64,000 nt of DNA. Origin: Bacteroidales bacterium (GTDB taxonomy: Bacteria; Bacteroidota; Bacteroidia; Bacteroidales; Muribaculaceae). The stretch spans positions 1 to 64,000 of the forward strand of contig JAAVFL010000002.1 of assembly GCA_014800795.1 (NCBI GenBank), given 5' to 3'. Under the pieces are notes generated by a model, which was given only the letters and a program-made list of their open reading frames with translations, did no database searches and had not been told where the DNA came from. Position numbers and translations under genes: made by a program. Positions 1 to 8,977 of this stretch are shown in pieces (position 1 is the stretch's first letter; every line of letters starts with the position of its first letter).

Positions 1-1
1 C

Positions 2-100
2 ATAGACAAAATTGGTTATGTAGGAGGAGTAGTAGCGGTAATGGCTTTCGTGTATTGGTATATGAGGGTAAAAAAGCTCCTACGAGCCAAAACAGATTAA
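2..100 (+). CDS. C-terminal end of a membrane protein (partial)
   Basis: An open frame enters from the left edge and stops with TAA at 98-100, giving about 32 residues. The visible piece has a glycine/valine-rich hydrophobic stretch (residues about 5-20) and then a basic tail (VKKLLRAKTD). This looks like a last transmembrane helix with a positively charged cytoplasmic end. The family cannot be named from so little sequence. It points toward the AlbA_2 gene, with a hairpin between the two. Confidence 0.45.
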   Translation: MDKIGYVGGVVAVMAFVYWYMRVKKLLRAKTD

Positions 101-423
101 GTGTACCTAAGAATTGAAGAAAACTATGGAGAATCAAAAAATTAGCTATATGCACGTTTACATTAGGTGTTGCAGAATTTGGCATGAAGGTAATTTGAGA
201 AATGTAGCAAAAGGTATCGGGGTATCGATTGTTAAAGCGAGTAATTTTATATTTCTATAATATTACTGTCCGCTAAACCATAAATTAGCGGACAGTAAAT
301 AGGAAATAATAAGAAAAGAAATAAAGCGGTGGAGAACGAGGGAAAAAGAAAGCACAGGAAAGAGGGTGAACCATCAAGACACCGTCAGGTGTCGGACGAA
401 TCCATCCTGCAGCAAACGCCTCG
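101..423. other. Intergenic region with one doubtful small ORF
   Basis: This AT-rich stretch separates the partial plus-strand gene from a minus-strand gene. A 44-codon frame runs from ATG at 126 to TAA at 258-260. It begins MENQKISYMHVYI, has no recognisable motif and no promoter box nearby, so I do not call it a gene. A 14-bp perfect hairpin follows at 263-298. From about 300 to 423 only the region downstream of the AlbA_2 stop remains, and I see nothing else in it. Confidence 0.4.
263..298. terminator. Perfect 14-bp hairpin between convergent genes
   Basis: The left arm TTACTGTCCGCTAA (263-276) and right arm TTAGCGGACAGTAA (285-298) pair perfectly across an 8-base loop. The hairpin lies between genes pointing at each other, so a bidirectional terminator is the simplest reading. 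There is no clean T tract on either side. Confidence 0.5.
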
Positions 424-1086
424 TCAGAGGGGGATGAGGCGGAAGCCGGAGGGGAGGTGGCGGAAGCCTATGAGGTTCATGGCGGCGAGGCGCACTATGG
501 TGTCTTCGGTGGTGCGGATCGAGAGGCGGGCGGCACGGGCGGTATCTTCGGGTGTAGCGCCGGAATCTGCGGCGCTGATGAAGCGGAGTATGGCACTTTC
601 GTCGGAGGATAGGGATAGCAGGCTTCCGCCGGTGTCGGCTTCGCGTAGTTTCCAGGCACGCACCATCAATGGGTGTGCCAGAATGTTTTCGTCGGCCACA
701 CGATAATAGGCTTGCCAGCGTCCGTCGCTCTCGCGGCATTGAACGGGGCGCTTTTCGGCCCTGGGGATAACGGCGCGGAGTACTATCGCTCCGCCCTCGC
801 AGGCGAAGGTGGTCATTTCGAGCTGAACCGCAGGGCGGCAATAGATTTGAGCGGCGGCCTCGAGCATGTAGAGGTCCTCTTCCGACCGCAGTCCGGCTAT
901 GGTGCCGTTGTCTTTAACTCCCACGAGAAGACGTCCTCCGGAGTTGTTGGAGAATGCTGAAATGGAGTGGGCTATCTTATGGACGTCGGAGATCTGGAAT
1001 TTGAAGTCCTGCTGTTCATGTTCTCCTTCGGAGATGAGGCGCTGTATGTAGAATTTTCCTCGTATGGCCTTGATATCCTTTAACAT
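424..1086 (-). CDS. AlbA_2 (Schlafen-type) putative DNA/ATP-binding protein
   Basis: The 220-residue product begins with an AlbA_2-like domain. The features are an E-x-EF-like segment near residues 20-30, then the AFSNNSGGRLLVGVKDNG stretch at about 45-62, which matches the family signature 'AFaNt.GG.l.iGv.d.G'. The C-terminal 80 residues (from about 140) are helical and winged-helix-like, with a segment like DESAILRFI and later RTTEDTIVRLAAMNLIG. AlbA_2 proteins are often annotated as ATP-binding or transcriptional regulators. The exact role here is unknown. It stands alone, 45 bases downstream of the MscS gene on the same strand, so the two could share a transcript. Confidence 0.7.
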   Translation of the reverse strand: MLKDIKAIRGKFYIQRLISEGEHEQQDFKFQISDVHKIAHSISAFSNNSGGRLLVGVKDNGTIAGLRSEEDLYMLEAAAQIYCRPAVQLEMTTFACEGGAIVLRAVIPRAEKRPVQCRESDGRWQAYYRVADENILAHPLMVRAWKLREADTGGSLLSLSSDESAILRFISAADSGATPEDTARAARLSIRTTEDTIVRLAAMNLIGFRHLPSGFRLIPL

Positions 1087-1131
1087 ATCCGGATCGGTAT
1101 TTGCAGTTCAATAAAAAAACGGGTGTGCGTG

Positions 1132-2343
1132 TTATCGGGCGGAGTCGGCTGCCGGAGCATCGCATGTGGGGGACAGGCGCAGGATGTCGGTTCCCGACGG
1201 TGATTGGAACACCCGCAGTCCGAAGCGCTCTATCGTGGCGTAGACATGGTTGAAGATATCGCTCTGTATATGTTCGAACTCCACCCATTTTGTGGTGTGG
1301 GTGAAGAAGTAGAGTTCGATCGGCAGACCTGTCGGGGTTGGGGGAAGCTGGCGCACCATCAGCGTGAGGTCGGGGTTGACACGCGGGTCGCGCCGCAGAT
1401 GCTGTTCGAGATAGAGCCGCAGCAGCATAAGGTTCACTATCTTGCCTCCGGCGGGGAGTTCGATGCCGTCGAGAAATCCTTCGTCTTTGAGAGCATTAAG
1501 TTCGGCAGAGGAGCAGAAGCGAACAGTGGTGGCGTCGACGTAGAAGGCGCGGCTTACACGCCGGCCTGCCGATTCCACCATCGCCTGAAAGTTCTGGAAC
1601 GATTCGGATACGAGCGAGTAGGGTGGGATGGTGGTGATGGAGTTGTCGAAGTTACGTACTTTTACCGTAGTGAGCGATACATCCTCCACCACGCCGTTGG
1701 CGTTGTGACCGGGACAGCTGATCCAGTCGCCCCGCTGCACCATCTTGTTGGCTGTAAGCTGCACACTCGCCACAAGTCCGAGGATCGTGTCCTTGAACAC
1801 CAGCATCAGCACCGTGGCCGCAGCGCCGAGGGCACCGAGAATGGCGAGCGGTGTTTTACCGATCAGAATACTGAGCCCGACTATCACTCCGATACCGAAA
1901 AATATGAGTTTGAACATCTGAAACACTCCCTTGATGGCGTAAGGGCTGGTGTTGGGGCGCCGTGCGAGCCCCTCGTAAAGGTTGTCGATGAAAATCAGCA
2001 CTATCCTCACTATAGCCCACAGGATATAAAACGATGTGACTATATCGAGCCAACGGACCTCTTCGGCATTGTCGCCGAAGAAGTGGGGAAGGAGCCAGCT
2101 CACCATCAACGCGGGTGCCAACTGGCTTACGGCGCGGGTGAAACGCTTGTTGATAATGTCGTCGTCCCATTCTGTCGGGCTCTTTTTCACAGCGCGCTCA
2201 ACCAGCCAGAGCAACGCTTTGGCCAGATAATACGATGCCACCGCCACTATGGCGATACCTGCGAGCAGGATAGCTGTCACAATCCATGTGGCCCCCGAGC
2301 CGTGGATATTGTCGTTAAGAAATATCTCGATGTTTTCGAACAT
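1132..2343 (-). CDS. MscS-family mechanosensitive ion channel
   Basis: The product (403 residues from the MFENIEIF start) has an N-terminal hydrophobic region with three or four membrane segments. It then carries the pore-lining/beta-domain signature of MscS channels (KTPLAILGALGAAATVLMLV, then VFKDTILGLVASVQL and GDWISCPGHNANGVVEDVSL). The large size and domain order resemble the YbdG-like branch. MscS channels release solutes from the cytoplasm during osmotic downshock. An upstream frame extends to 2460, but a clear promoter at 2408-2439 lies inside it, so the ATG at 2343 is preferred. A paralogue lies at 38521-39990. Confidence 0.88.
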   Translation of the reverse strand: MFENIEIFLNDNIHGSGATWIVTAILLAGIAIVAVASYYLAKALLWLVERAVKKSPTEWDDDIINKRFTRAVSQLAPALMVSWLLPHFFGDNAEEVRWLDIVTSFYILWAIVRIVLIFIDNLYEGLARRPNTSPYAIKGVFQMFKLIFFGIGVIVGLSILIGKTPLAILGALGAAATVLMLVFKDTILGLVASVQLTANKMVQRGDWISCPGHNANGVVEDVSLTTVKVRNFDNSITTIPPYSLVSESFQNFQAMVESAGRRVSRAFYVDATTVRFCSSAELNALKDEGFLDGIELPAGGKIVNLMLLRLYLEQHLRRDPRVNPDLTLMVRQLPPTPTGLPIELYFFTHTTKWVEFEHIQSDIFNHVYATIERFGLRVFQSPSGTDILRLSPTCDAPAADSAR

Positions 2344-2407
2344 GACAGTTTTTTTCCGAATGATACACGCGCCTGCACTACCGGTAAAGGTTGAGTGTCG
2401 GCTACTA

Positions 2408-2439
2408 CAAAGGTAGCAATTTTTGGCCCTTAATACAAA
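2408..2439 (-). promoter_or_regulatory. Bacteroidetes-type promoter for the MscS gene
   Basis: Read on the minus strand, TTTG (2439-2436) is followed by exactly 20 bases and then TACCTTTG (2415-2408). This fits the Bacteroides consensus TTTG-N19-21-TAnnTTTG. Transcription would begin near 2400, upstream of the ATG at 2343 and downstream of the longer frame's start. Confidence 0.75.
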
Positions 2440-2612
2440 ATAACGAAGAGAGGATCGCAAAACCTGATGCCCTCCGTCGTTTTCCCGATTTAGCGGGCAC
2501 CCGCATCAGATAATGCAGCGTGGGAGAGCGATAACGCAGGTTCGCGGATAGACGGGCAACCCGCTGTTGAATTTGGATATATCTAAGTTTTTCCTATGGA
2601 CTATCTGTAAAT

Positions 2613-2656
2613 AAAAAACAGGCGGCTATATCGCACGAATGGATATTGCCGCCTGC
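2613..2656 (-). terminator. Intrinsic terminator of the glycogen operon
   Basis: CAGGCGGC (2619-2626) pairs with GCCGCCTG (2648-2655), and the stem extends inward through ATATC/GATAT with one mismatch. On the minus strand the stem is followed by a T-rich run (TTTTTTATTT), so it terminates transcription leaving the GH57 gene. The rest of the 2461-2612 gap shows no further structure. Confidence 0.75.
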
Positions 2657-2677
2657 TTTATGATTAGCCGTGCTGTC

Positions 2678-4093
2678 TTATGCTTTTTTTGCGCGGGTTT
2701 TAGCTGCGCTCTTGGCTTTCGCGGTTTTTGCGTCCTTTGCGGGAGCTGCTGCCGGGGTTTCCTTGGTCTGGCGGAGGGCATGCTCCTCGTTGAGGTGTTC
2801 CTCGTTGAGGCGGTAGCGGTTCACCTCTTTATTGAGTGTCTCGATCTCGCGCGCCTGATTGCGGATGGTGGTCAGCAGTGAGTTGAGTTCTTCGTTCTCG
2901 ATGCTCATGGGATATTGTTCCTCTACGCGCACTATGAAATCGGCGAGCACGTTCATGTAGTTGGTGAATGCCTGATATGGTGTCTCGTAGGGTGAGAACA
3001 TCGAGTGTGAGGCTCCGTCGGCCATATGTTTGGTCGACATATAGAAGAAGTGGTCGGCGGCCTGCAGGCGTCCCCAGTCCTGTTTGAGCTGGCGGTTATC
3101 GCTCAGGCGCACGCGCTCTGCCACTGAATAGAGTTTGCTGAATGCCTCTTTCTGAAGCTGGTTGCCGAGCCATGCGGAGGTGTCGCGCGCCTCGTCGGCC
3201 CAGCTGATGGGGTGAACAACCGACAGCACGTCCACAGGCTTGAAAGTTTTCACAGCCTCTGTGGGTGTGATGAACTCCACACCGCGCTCTTTGGCGAAGC
3301 GTGGAAGCGCCTCAAGGAACTGGAATATTCCGGTATCGGCGGTATGGAACTCACCGAATGTCTCGAGGTTCATGAACAGGTTGAATACCTGCTCCTCCTG
3401 TGGAGTATCGGCGATCCAACCGATATACTTGTCGGCTGTAAGGGGATACTCATTCCAGTCGGTGTGGCTGAAACGTTCGGTAATGTCGTCGCTCAATTTG
3501 TCATTCTTGAGCAGCAGTTTCAGTTTGGGAGCTGAAGCGGCCGCATAGACATAGTTCGGCGATTTCCAGCCGAGAATATGCTTGGCTCCTTCGGTTATGC
3601 ATCCTTTGAAACCCATTGCTGCGATCTGCGGGGCGAGCTCGTCGGAGTATATAAGCTCTGTATTACGGAATACATGGGGTTTTACACCGAACAGTTCCTC
3701 GATCTTGTCGGAATGCAGTTTCACCTGAATCTGGAACTCCTCGGGGTCAGCAAGCGATGCCAGTGAGTGGTCGTATGTTTCGGCGAGGAAGTCAACTTTA
3801 CCTGTGGCGGCGAGTTTCTTTAGCAGATCCACGAATTCGGGTACATACTGCTCACACTGTTCGAGAGCCACACCTGTGATGGAGATGGCGCAGCGGAATG
3901 CTCCTTTGGTATCCTCGATCATGCGCAGGAGAGTCTGCGCCGCCGGTATGTAGCTGCGGTGGGCGATGCGGGTGATGATGTCGTCGTTTGCGAAATCATC
4001 GTAGTAGTAGTGGTCGTTGCCTATGTCGAAAAAGCGGTAGCGTTTCAGGCGGAACGGCTGATGTATCTGGAAGTAAAAGCAGACGGCTTTCAT
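2678..4093 (-). CDS. Glycoside hydrolase family 57 (alpha-amylase-like)
   Basis: This 471-residue protein starts MKAVCFYFQIHQPFRLKRY. The HQPFR motif is conserved region 1 of GH57. The segment FRNTELIYSDELAP carries the probable catalytic nucleophile Glu146. No signal peptide is present, so it acts in the cytoplasm on alpha-glucan. It is the last gene of a minus-strand operon with a glycogen-synthase-like enzyme and a debranching enzyme, a known Bacteroides arrangement for glycogen metabolism. Oddities are a predicted coiled coil at about residues 395-445 and a Lys/Ala-rich tail (last 25 residues) unlike a GH57 catalytic core. The tail might bind polyanions or partners (inference). Confidence 0.9.
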   Translation of the reverse strand: MKAVCFYFQIHQPFRLKRYRFFDIGNDHYYYDDFANDDIITRIAHRSYIPAAQTLLRMIEDTKGAFRCAISITGVALEQCEQYVPEFVDLLKKLAATGKVDFLAETYDHSLASLADPEEFQIQVKLHSDKIEELFGVKPHVFRNTELIYSDELAPQIAAMGFKGCITEGAKHILGWKSPNYVYAAASAPKLKLLLKNDKLSDDITERFSHTDWNEYPLTADKYIGWIADTPQEEQVFNLFMNLETFGEFHTADTGIFQFLEALPRFAKERGVEFITPTEAVKTFKPVDVLSVVHPISWADEARDTSAWLGNQLQKEAFSKLYSVAERVRLSDNRQLKQDWGRLQAADHFFYMSTKHMADGASHSMFSPYETPYQAFTNYMNVLADFIVRVEEQYPMSIENEELNSLLTTIRNQAREIETLNKEVNRYRLNEEHLNEEHALRQTKETPAAAPAKDAKTAKAKSAAKTRAKKA

Positions 4094-4163
4094 ATTTTTT
4101 TTGTTTTAAGAAGTTTAGAAGTATAGAAGTTAAGAGCGGGGGAGAGTTCTCATTGCCAATTGC

Positions 4164-5426
4164 CTAAGCTTGTCCGAGAACTTTTTTGTAAATGTCGATT
4201 ACCTTCTGGCCGGCTTTGTCCCACGTGATCTGGTTCACCTCCTTCAGTCCGTCCTCGCGCAACTGATTGTACATGGCGGGATAGGTGATGATGGAGTGGA
4301 TTGCGTCGGCCATGGCGTCGATATCCCAGTAGTCGGTTTTTATCACATTGGTAAGAATCTCGGCACATCCGCTCTGCTTGGATATGATCGAAGGCACGCC
4401 CATCTGCATGGCTTCCAGAGGGGAGATTCCGAATGGCTCGGATACCGAGGGCATTATATATACGTCGGATGCCTTGAGCATTTCGTAAACCTGCTTCCCT
4501 TTCTGGAATCCAGGGAAGTGGAAGCGGTCGGCGATACCGCGTTCGGCGACAAGGCGTATCATCTTGTCCATCATATCTCCGGAACCGGCCATTACGAAGC
4601 GAACATTGTGGTCGCGTTGCAGAACCTTGGCGGCTGCCTCTACGAAATATTCGGGTCCTTTCTGCATGGTGATTCGTCCGAGGAAGGTGACGACTTTCTC
4701 TTTCGGTTTCTTTACTTCCACGTCGAGCAGATCCTGGCTCAGGGGTATGACGGCGTTATGAACGGTGGTTACTTTTGCAGGATCGATGCCGTACTTCTCG
4801 ATCACGGTCTGGCGGGTAAGGTTGCTGACGGTGATGATATGGTCGGCGTGGATCATGCCGTCGCGTTCGATGTTGAACACTGTCGGGTTCACATTGCCGC
4901 GGGAGCGGTCGTAGTCGGTGGCGTGGACATGTATCACCAGCGGTTTACCGGTGACCTGTTTGGCGTGGATGCCGGCCGGATATGTGAGCCAGTCGTGGGA
5001 GTGTATTATATCGCAGGGGATAGTGCGTGCGATCACTCCCGCCACAATCGAGTAGTTGTTGATCTCCTCGAGCAGGTTGTCGGGGTATCGGCCGGAGAAC
5101 TCTATGCACCCGAGGTCGTTGGTGCGCATGTAGTTGAAGTCGGCATAGATGTGGTCGCGCAGGCGGAAGTAGAGGTCGGGGCTCATGAGGTTGCCTATGC
5201 GGCTCTCCACGTAATCGCGGCTTACGTCGCGCCATGCCACAGGGGTCTGTGAGGCGCCGATGATGTGGGCAAACTCCTTTTCCTCGTCGCCGAACGGTTT
5301 AGGAATCACGAAGGTGATATCCATGTCGCCGCACTGCCACATGCCTTTGGTAAGCCCGTAGCTGGCCGTACCTAATCCTCCGAGGATATGAGGTGGGAAT
5401 TCCCACCCGAACATTAAAGCTTTCAT
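4164..5426 (-). CDS. Glycogen/starch-synthase-like glycosyltransferase (GT-B)
   Basis: The 420-residue cytoplasmic protein starts MKALMFGWEFPPHILGGLGT. The GGLGT loop resembles the nucleotide-sugar-binding K-x-GGL motif of glycogen synthases. The C-terminal half has the GT4 signature (FLGRITMQKGPEYF, MPSVSEPFGISPLEAMQMG, with Glu residues seven apart). It probably extends alpha-1,4-glucan from an activated glucose donor. It lies 26 bases after the debranching enzyme gene and about 70 bases before GH57, so all three are likely co-transcribed. Whether it uses ADP- or UDP-glucose cannot be read from the sequence. Confidence 0.88.
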   Translation of the reverse strand: MKALMFGWEFPPHILGGLGTASYGLTKGMWQCGDMDITFVIPKPFGDEEKEFAHIIGASQTPVAWRDVSRDYVESRIGNLMSPDLYFRLRDHIYADFNYMRTNDLGCIEFSGRYPDNLLEEINNYSIVAGVIARTIPCDIIHSHDWLTYPAGIHAKQVTGKPLVIHVHATDYDRSRGNVNPTVFNIERDGMIHADHIITVSNLTRQTVIEKYGIDPAKVTTVHNAVIPLSQDLLDVEVKKPKEKVVTFLGRITMQKGPEYFVEAAAKVLQRDHNVRFVMAGSGDMMDKMIRLVAERGIADRFHFPGFQKGKQVYEMLKASDVYIMPSVSEPFGISPLEAMQMGVPSIISKQSGCAEILTNVIKTDYWDIDAMADAIHSIITYPAMYNQLREDGLKEVNQITWDKAGQKVIDIYKKVLGQA

Positions 5427-5452
5427 GTCAGATATATGGTGTGGTTAGTGCT

Positions 5453-7402
5453 TCAGGATTGGGAATCAAAACGTTTGAGGGTGCGGATCGTACGCAGAAT
5501 CTCGGCAATGTTCGTGGCGTGGGATATGGCTCCGCGTCCGTTGAAAGGCGGGTTGCCGTCGTAAAGCTGCGAGAGCGAGCCTATGCATCCCTGCGACATC
5601 TCTTCCTCGAAACCAATGAGCATACGGTCGATATAGCTTACGCCCGAGCGTCCGAACACTTTGAGGTAGGCATCGGCGTAGAAGCCCATAAGCCAGGGGC
5701 GGGCCGGACCGTTGTGCATAGCCATCTCGCGGTCATAGGGCGATCCGAGGTAGAAGGGGCGGTAGCCGTAGCTCTTGGGTGAGAGTGTGCGGAGCCCCTT
5801 GGGGGTAAGAAGTTCGCGGGTTATCACGTCAAGCACTCCCTTGCGCTGTCTGCGGTCGAGAGGTGAGTAGTCGAGACCGATGGCTATGGCCATGTTCGGG
5901 CGTACCGAGGGGTCGGAATAGTTGCCGGCTACATAGTCGTAGAGATATCCGTAGTCGTTGAGGAATGTGGCGATGAAGGGTTGTTTCATCTTTTCCGCCG
6001 TCGCGAGCCATGCCTGCCTGCGCTCCTCAAGCGAGGAATTACCCTCGGCAAGTTCGGCTGCGAACATCAGGGCATTGTACCACAGGGCGTTGATCTCCAC
6101 CAGATAGCCTGTCCGCGCTATCACGGGGCGTCCTTCCCACATCGAATTCATCCATGAGGCGGGGACCAGAGTGCCGTCGGTCGAAAGCATTCCGTTGTCG
6201 TCCATGTGGAGGCGCGGGTGGCGGTTATCCATCACGAAGTCTACCACGGTAGCCACCGTCTGCATGTATCGGGCGTAAGCATCGGTCTTCCCGTAGTTAC
6301 GCGCATACTGTTGGATAGCCCATATGGCCCATCCGGGAATGTCCGGCTGATCGATGCCGTGGATCGTACGTGAGATATGTCCGTTGTCCATGAAGCGTTC
6401 GAGGGCGCCTGCGGCGGTAGCCATAATCTCCTCGAAATCGCCGCGGTGATCGATGGCGATGGTGTTGCCGGGCAGAGACATGAAGGTGTTGCGGGCAAGT
6501 ACGGTGCCCCAGGGGTAGCCCGAGAGCATATACTCGTGGTTGTCTTTCTTCAGGTAAAGCTGCTTGGCGGAGTTTTTCAGACAGTTGTAGAAACTGGTGC
6601 GGGGAGTACGCGATGCGATTTCGTTTTCATACATTTTCGAGAGGGAGCGGGTGTTCACTTCCGAAAGTCCGGCCGAGAATATGATGCTTTCCCCTTTCTT
6701 GATATTCACCTGGAAATAGCCCGGCACCCACAGGTCTTCGGTGTATGGAACTCCGCGTTCGAGATCCTTTACATATTCTATGTTGCGGTACCAGTTGGGT
6801 TCATAAACCCATTCAGGCTTGTGTGTGAGCTGCATGTAGAGTGTGGGATACCCTTCGTAGAGGCAGCAGCCGATACCGTTCTGAACAGGTACGCACTCGG
6901 TGTTGATGCGGTCGTTGGCCATGCAGAGGGCATTGCTCTCACGGAAGGCGAGGAAGGGGCGGAACTGCAGGGTCGTCGGGCTGTGGGCTTCCACGAGGGT
7001 ATAGCGGATGAGAAGGCGGTTTTCCTTCGAAATGAAGATTTTCTCCTTCGTCAGTATCACACCGCCTACGCGATATGTGGTGCGGGGAACGCTGTCGCAA
7101 TCGAATTCGCGGATATATTTGTGACCGTTGGGGCTGTATACTCCCCCCTGGTAGCGGTGAAGACCGAGGTTGAACTGGGCACCATGCTGAATCACCGTTT
7201 CATCGAGTGTCGACAGCAACACGTGAGGCTTATATTCCTCGTCGCCGAGCGGCACTACCAGCAGCCCGTGTTGCTTTCGGGTGTTACACCCCACTATCGA
7301 GGTGCAATGATAAGCTCCTGCCTGATTGGTACGCAGCATCTCCTTGGGAAGAGACTGCTCGAGGTTAATCATCAGATTCTTATCGAATTTTAGATAACTC
7401 AT
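5453..7402 (-). CDS. Glycogen debranching enzyme, amylo-alpha-1,6-glucosidase (GH133)
   Basis: The 649-residue product has the bacterial/archaeal debranching-enzyme layout. A beta-rich N-terminal domain occupies roughly residues 20-240 (signature-like stretch YHCTSIVGCNTRKQHGLLV). An alpha/alpha barrel occupies about 290-640 (with IDHRGDFEEIMATAAG, DQPDIPGWAIWAIQQY and GPARPWLMGFYADAY). It hydrolyses alpha-1,6 branch points of glycogen. No signal peptide is seen, consistent with cytoplasmic glycogen turnover. It is the first gene of the GH133-GT-GH57 operon. Length and order match the family well. Confidence 0.9.
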   Translation of the reverse strand: MSYLKFDKNLMINLEQSLPKEMLRTNQAGAYHCTSIVGCNTRKQHGLLVVPLGDEEYKPHVLLSTLDETVIQHGAQFNLGLHRYQGGVYSPNGHKYIREFDCDSVPRTTYRVGGVILTKEKIFISKENRLLIRYTLVEAHSPTTLQFRPFLAFRESNALCMANDRINTECVPVQNGIGCCLYEGYPTLYMQLTHKPEWVYEPNWYRNIEYVKDLERGVPYTEDLWVPGYFQVNIKKGESIIFSAGLSEVNTRSLSKMYENEIASRTPRTSFYNCLKNSAKQLYLKKDNHEYMLSGYPWGTVLARNTFMSLPGNTIAIDHRGDFEEIMATAAGALERFMDNGHISRTIHGIDQPDIPGWAIWAIQQYARNYGKTDAYARYMQTVATVVDFVMDNRHPRLHMDDNGMLSTDGTLVPASWMNSMWEGRPVIARTGYLVEINALWYNALMFAAELAEGNSSLEERRQAWLATAEKMKQPFIATFLNDYGYLYDYVAGNYSDPSVRPNMAIAIGLDYSPLDRRQRKGVLDVITRELLTPKGLRTLSPKSYGYRPFYLGSPYDREMAMHNGPARPWLMGFYADAYLKVFGRSGVSYIDRMLIGFEEEMSQGCIGSLSQLYDGNPPFNGRGAISHATNIAEILRTIRTLKRFDSQS

Positions 7403-7761
7403 TGGTTGATAAGTATATAGTTGTTAGTATTATTAGTTTTTCAAGGATGTTGACCCGTGGTTGGCGCTTGTGGGTCGAAGGGACACCACATTTTCCTGAG
7501 GGATGGGTTATTATTACAACAACTAAATTAGGGTAATTTCCGTTAGCACACAAATATTTCTTAATTTTTTTGTAAAATTTATATAACAGTGTTATACAAC
7601 ATGTTTTCCGATGTGTGTGGTTTTTTGTGAATGGTTGAAAATAACCATTGTGTAAAAGGGGAAAATTGAATACCTTTGCGATACAGCAAGGGCTCTTCAT
7701 GGAGTGTGTGTGCCTGTTGGTTAAAGTCTATGCAATCGTACCTTCTGAATCGGAAAATCCA
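7403..7761. other. Divergent intergenic region upstream of the glycogen operon and acyltransferase
   Basis: This 359-base AT-rich region separates two divergent genes. On the plus side a good promoter lies at 7647-7678. On the minus side only a near match (AATATTTG, complementary to about 7551-7558) is seen, which would leave a leader of about 140 bases for the glycogen operon. An imperfect inverted repeat, GACCC...GGGTC, sits near 7450-7475. No gene is supported here. Confidence 0.4.
7647..7678 (+). promoter_or_regulatory. Promoter of the acyltransferase gene
   Basis: ATTG (7647-7650), then 20 bases, then TACCTTTG (7671-7678) fits the Bacteroidetes -33/-7 consensus with one change in the -33 box. 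Its position rules out the longer frame beginning at 7648. Confidence 0.7.
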
Positions 7762-8922
7762 ATGAAAATGAGAGAGACAATGAAGTGTGACAGCCGACGT
7801 GTGGAGTGGATCGATCTTCTGCGTGTGATGGCTTGTTTTATGGTGGTGTTATCGCATGCGTGCGATCCGTTCGTGGGGCAGTTCGACAGTAATCGGATGG
7901 CGTTTATTACCGGTACCGGCATTGGATCGCTGGTTCGTCCATGTGTACCGCTGTTTGTGATGATGACCGGGGCGCTGTTGCTTCCGGTTGCCGGACGCGA
8001 CCGTTCGCTTGGCGCTTTCTACCGCCGCAGGGTGGGGCGACTCGTATGGCCGCTGCTGTTCTGGTCGCTTATGCTTCCGGGGATAGGCTACTGCTATTTC
8101 AATTATATAAATCCGGATACGGCCAATGCTATGCTTGCCGACGGGCTTTACTCGACGGAGCGGTTTGTTCCGCGTATGTGGACATGGGTGTTCAATTTCA
8201 ATTACGACACCACGGCGCTGTGGTATCTCTATATGCTTGTGGGGTTGTATCTGGTGATTCCCATAATTGACGGGTGGCTTCAGACCGCCTCCCGCGCTGA
8301 TCTCAGGCTGGCTTTGAAAGTGTGGGTGATATCGCTCTGCCTTCCTTATGTGCAGATGGCCGCTCCTTCGCTGGGTTTCGAAGGGATGTTCGGCAATATG
8401 GGAATTCTCGGAGTGTGCGACTGGAATGTTTACGGAACATTCTACTATATGTCTGGCTTCGCGGGCTATCTGCTTCTGGCTTACTATCTCAAGACCTATC
8501 CGCTGCAGTGGAGCCGGGCGAAACTGTGGGGATTGCTGCTTCCGTCGTTTCTGATAGGTTATGCCGTGACTTTCGGAGGCTATGTTCTGGTTCAGAAATA
8601 TCACCCCGGCGATTATTCGCATCTTGAGATCATATGGCTCTTCTGCGGCATAAATGTGTTCATGATGACGTTGCCGGTATTTGTGGCGGTGCAGCGTTTC
8701 AAGGGTCGGATTCCCGGGTGGATAAGCTCGCTGGCGGGGCTTACCTTCGGGATATATCTTATCCACTTTCCGCTCGAGAGCGGTGGTTTCGACCTTCTGG
8801 AGCATAGCGGCTTGCCCGACTGGGCGCGTATCCTGTCGGCGGCTGTGATTATTTTTGTGTTCACAGGTGCCATAGTGTGGGTTCTGAGACAGTGGAAGGT
8901 TACACGCCGTCTGGTGGCCTGA
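7762..8922 (+). CDS. Acyltransferase family 3 membrane protein
   Basis: The 386-residue product begins shortly before RRVEWIDLLRVMACFMVVLSHA, the standard opening of acyltransferase-3 (OatA/NodX/WecH-type) proteins with its membrane helix and conserved His. About ten hydrophobic helices follow, ending in a basic tail. These enzymes transfer acetyl or other acyl groups to extracytoplasmic sugars such as O-antigen, capsule or peptidoglycan. The acceptor is unknown. The longer frame to 7648 starts upstream of the predicted transcript, so the ATG at 7762 is chosen (7699, 7768 and 7780 are alternatives). A sugar O-acetyltransferase follows 55 bases downstream. Confidence 0.83.
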   Translation: MKMRETMKCDSRRVEWIDLLRVMACFMVVLSHACDPFVGQFDSNRMAFITGTGIGSLVRPCVPLFVMMTGALLLPVAGRDRSLGAFYRRRVGRLVWPLLFWSLMLPGIGYCYFNYINPDTANAMLADGLYSTERFVPRMWTWVFNFNYDTTALWYLYMLVGLYLVIPIIDGWLQTASRADLRLALKVWVISLCLPYVQMAAPSLGFEGMFGNMGILGVCDWNVYGTFYYMSGFAGYLLLAYYLKTYPLQWSRAKLWGLLLPSFLIGYAVTFGGYVLVQKYHPGDYSHLEIIWLFCGINVFMMTLPVFVAVQRFKGRIPGWISSLAGLTFGIYLIHFPLESGGFDLLEHSGLPDWARILSAAVIIFVFTGAIVWVLRQWKVTRRLVA

Positions 8923-8977
8923 CACGCGGAACCGGACTGTTAAGTAAGTAGTGGAAATCAAACTGACAGCAATCAAT

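Noticed and set aside
126..260. A 44-codon small ORF (MENQKISYMHVYI...)
   Set aside because: No promoter box, no motif and no conserved context. It is only mentioned in the intergenic entry.
1204..2394. A 396-codon open frame on the plus strand opposite the MscS gene
   Set aside because: It is antisense to a clear MscS channel, has no recognisable motif, and follows from strong codon bias of the real gene.
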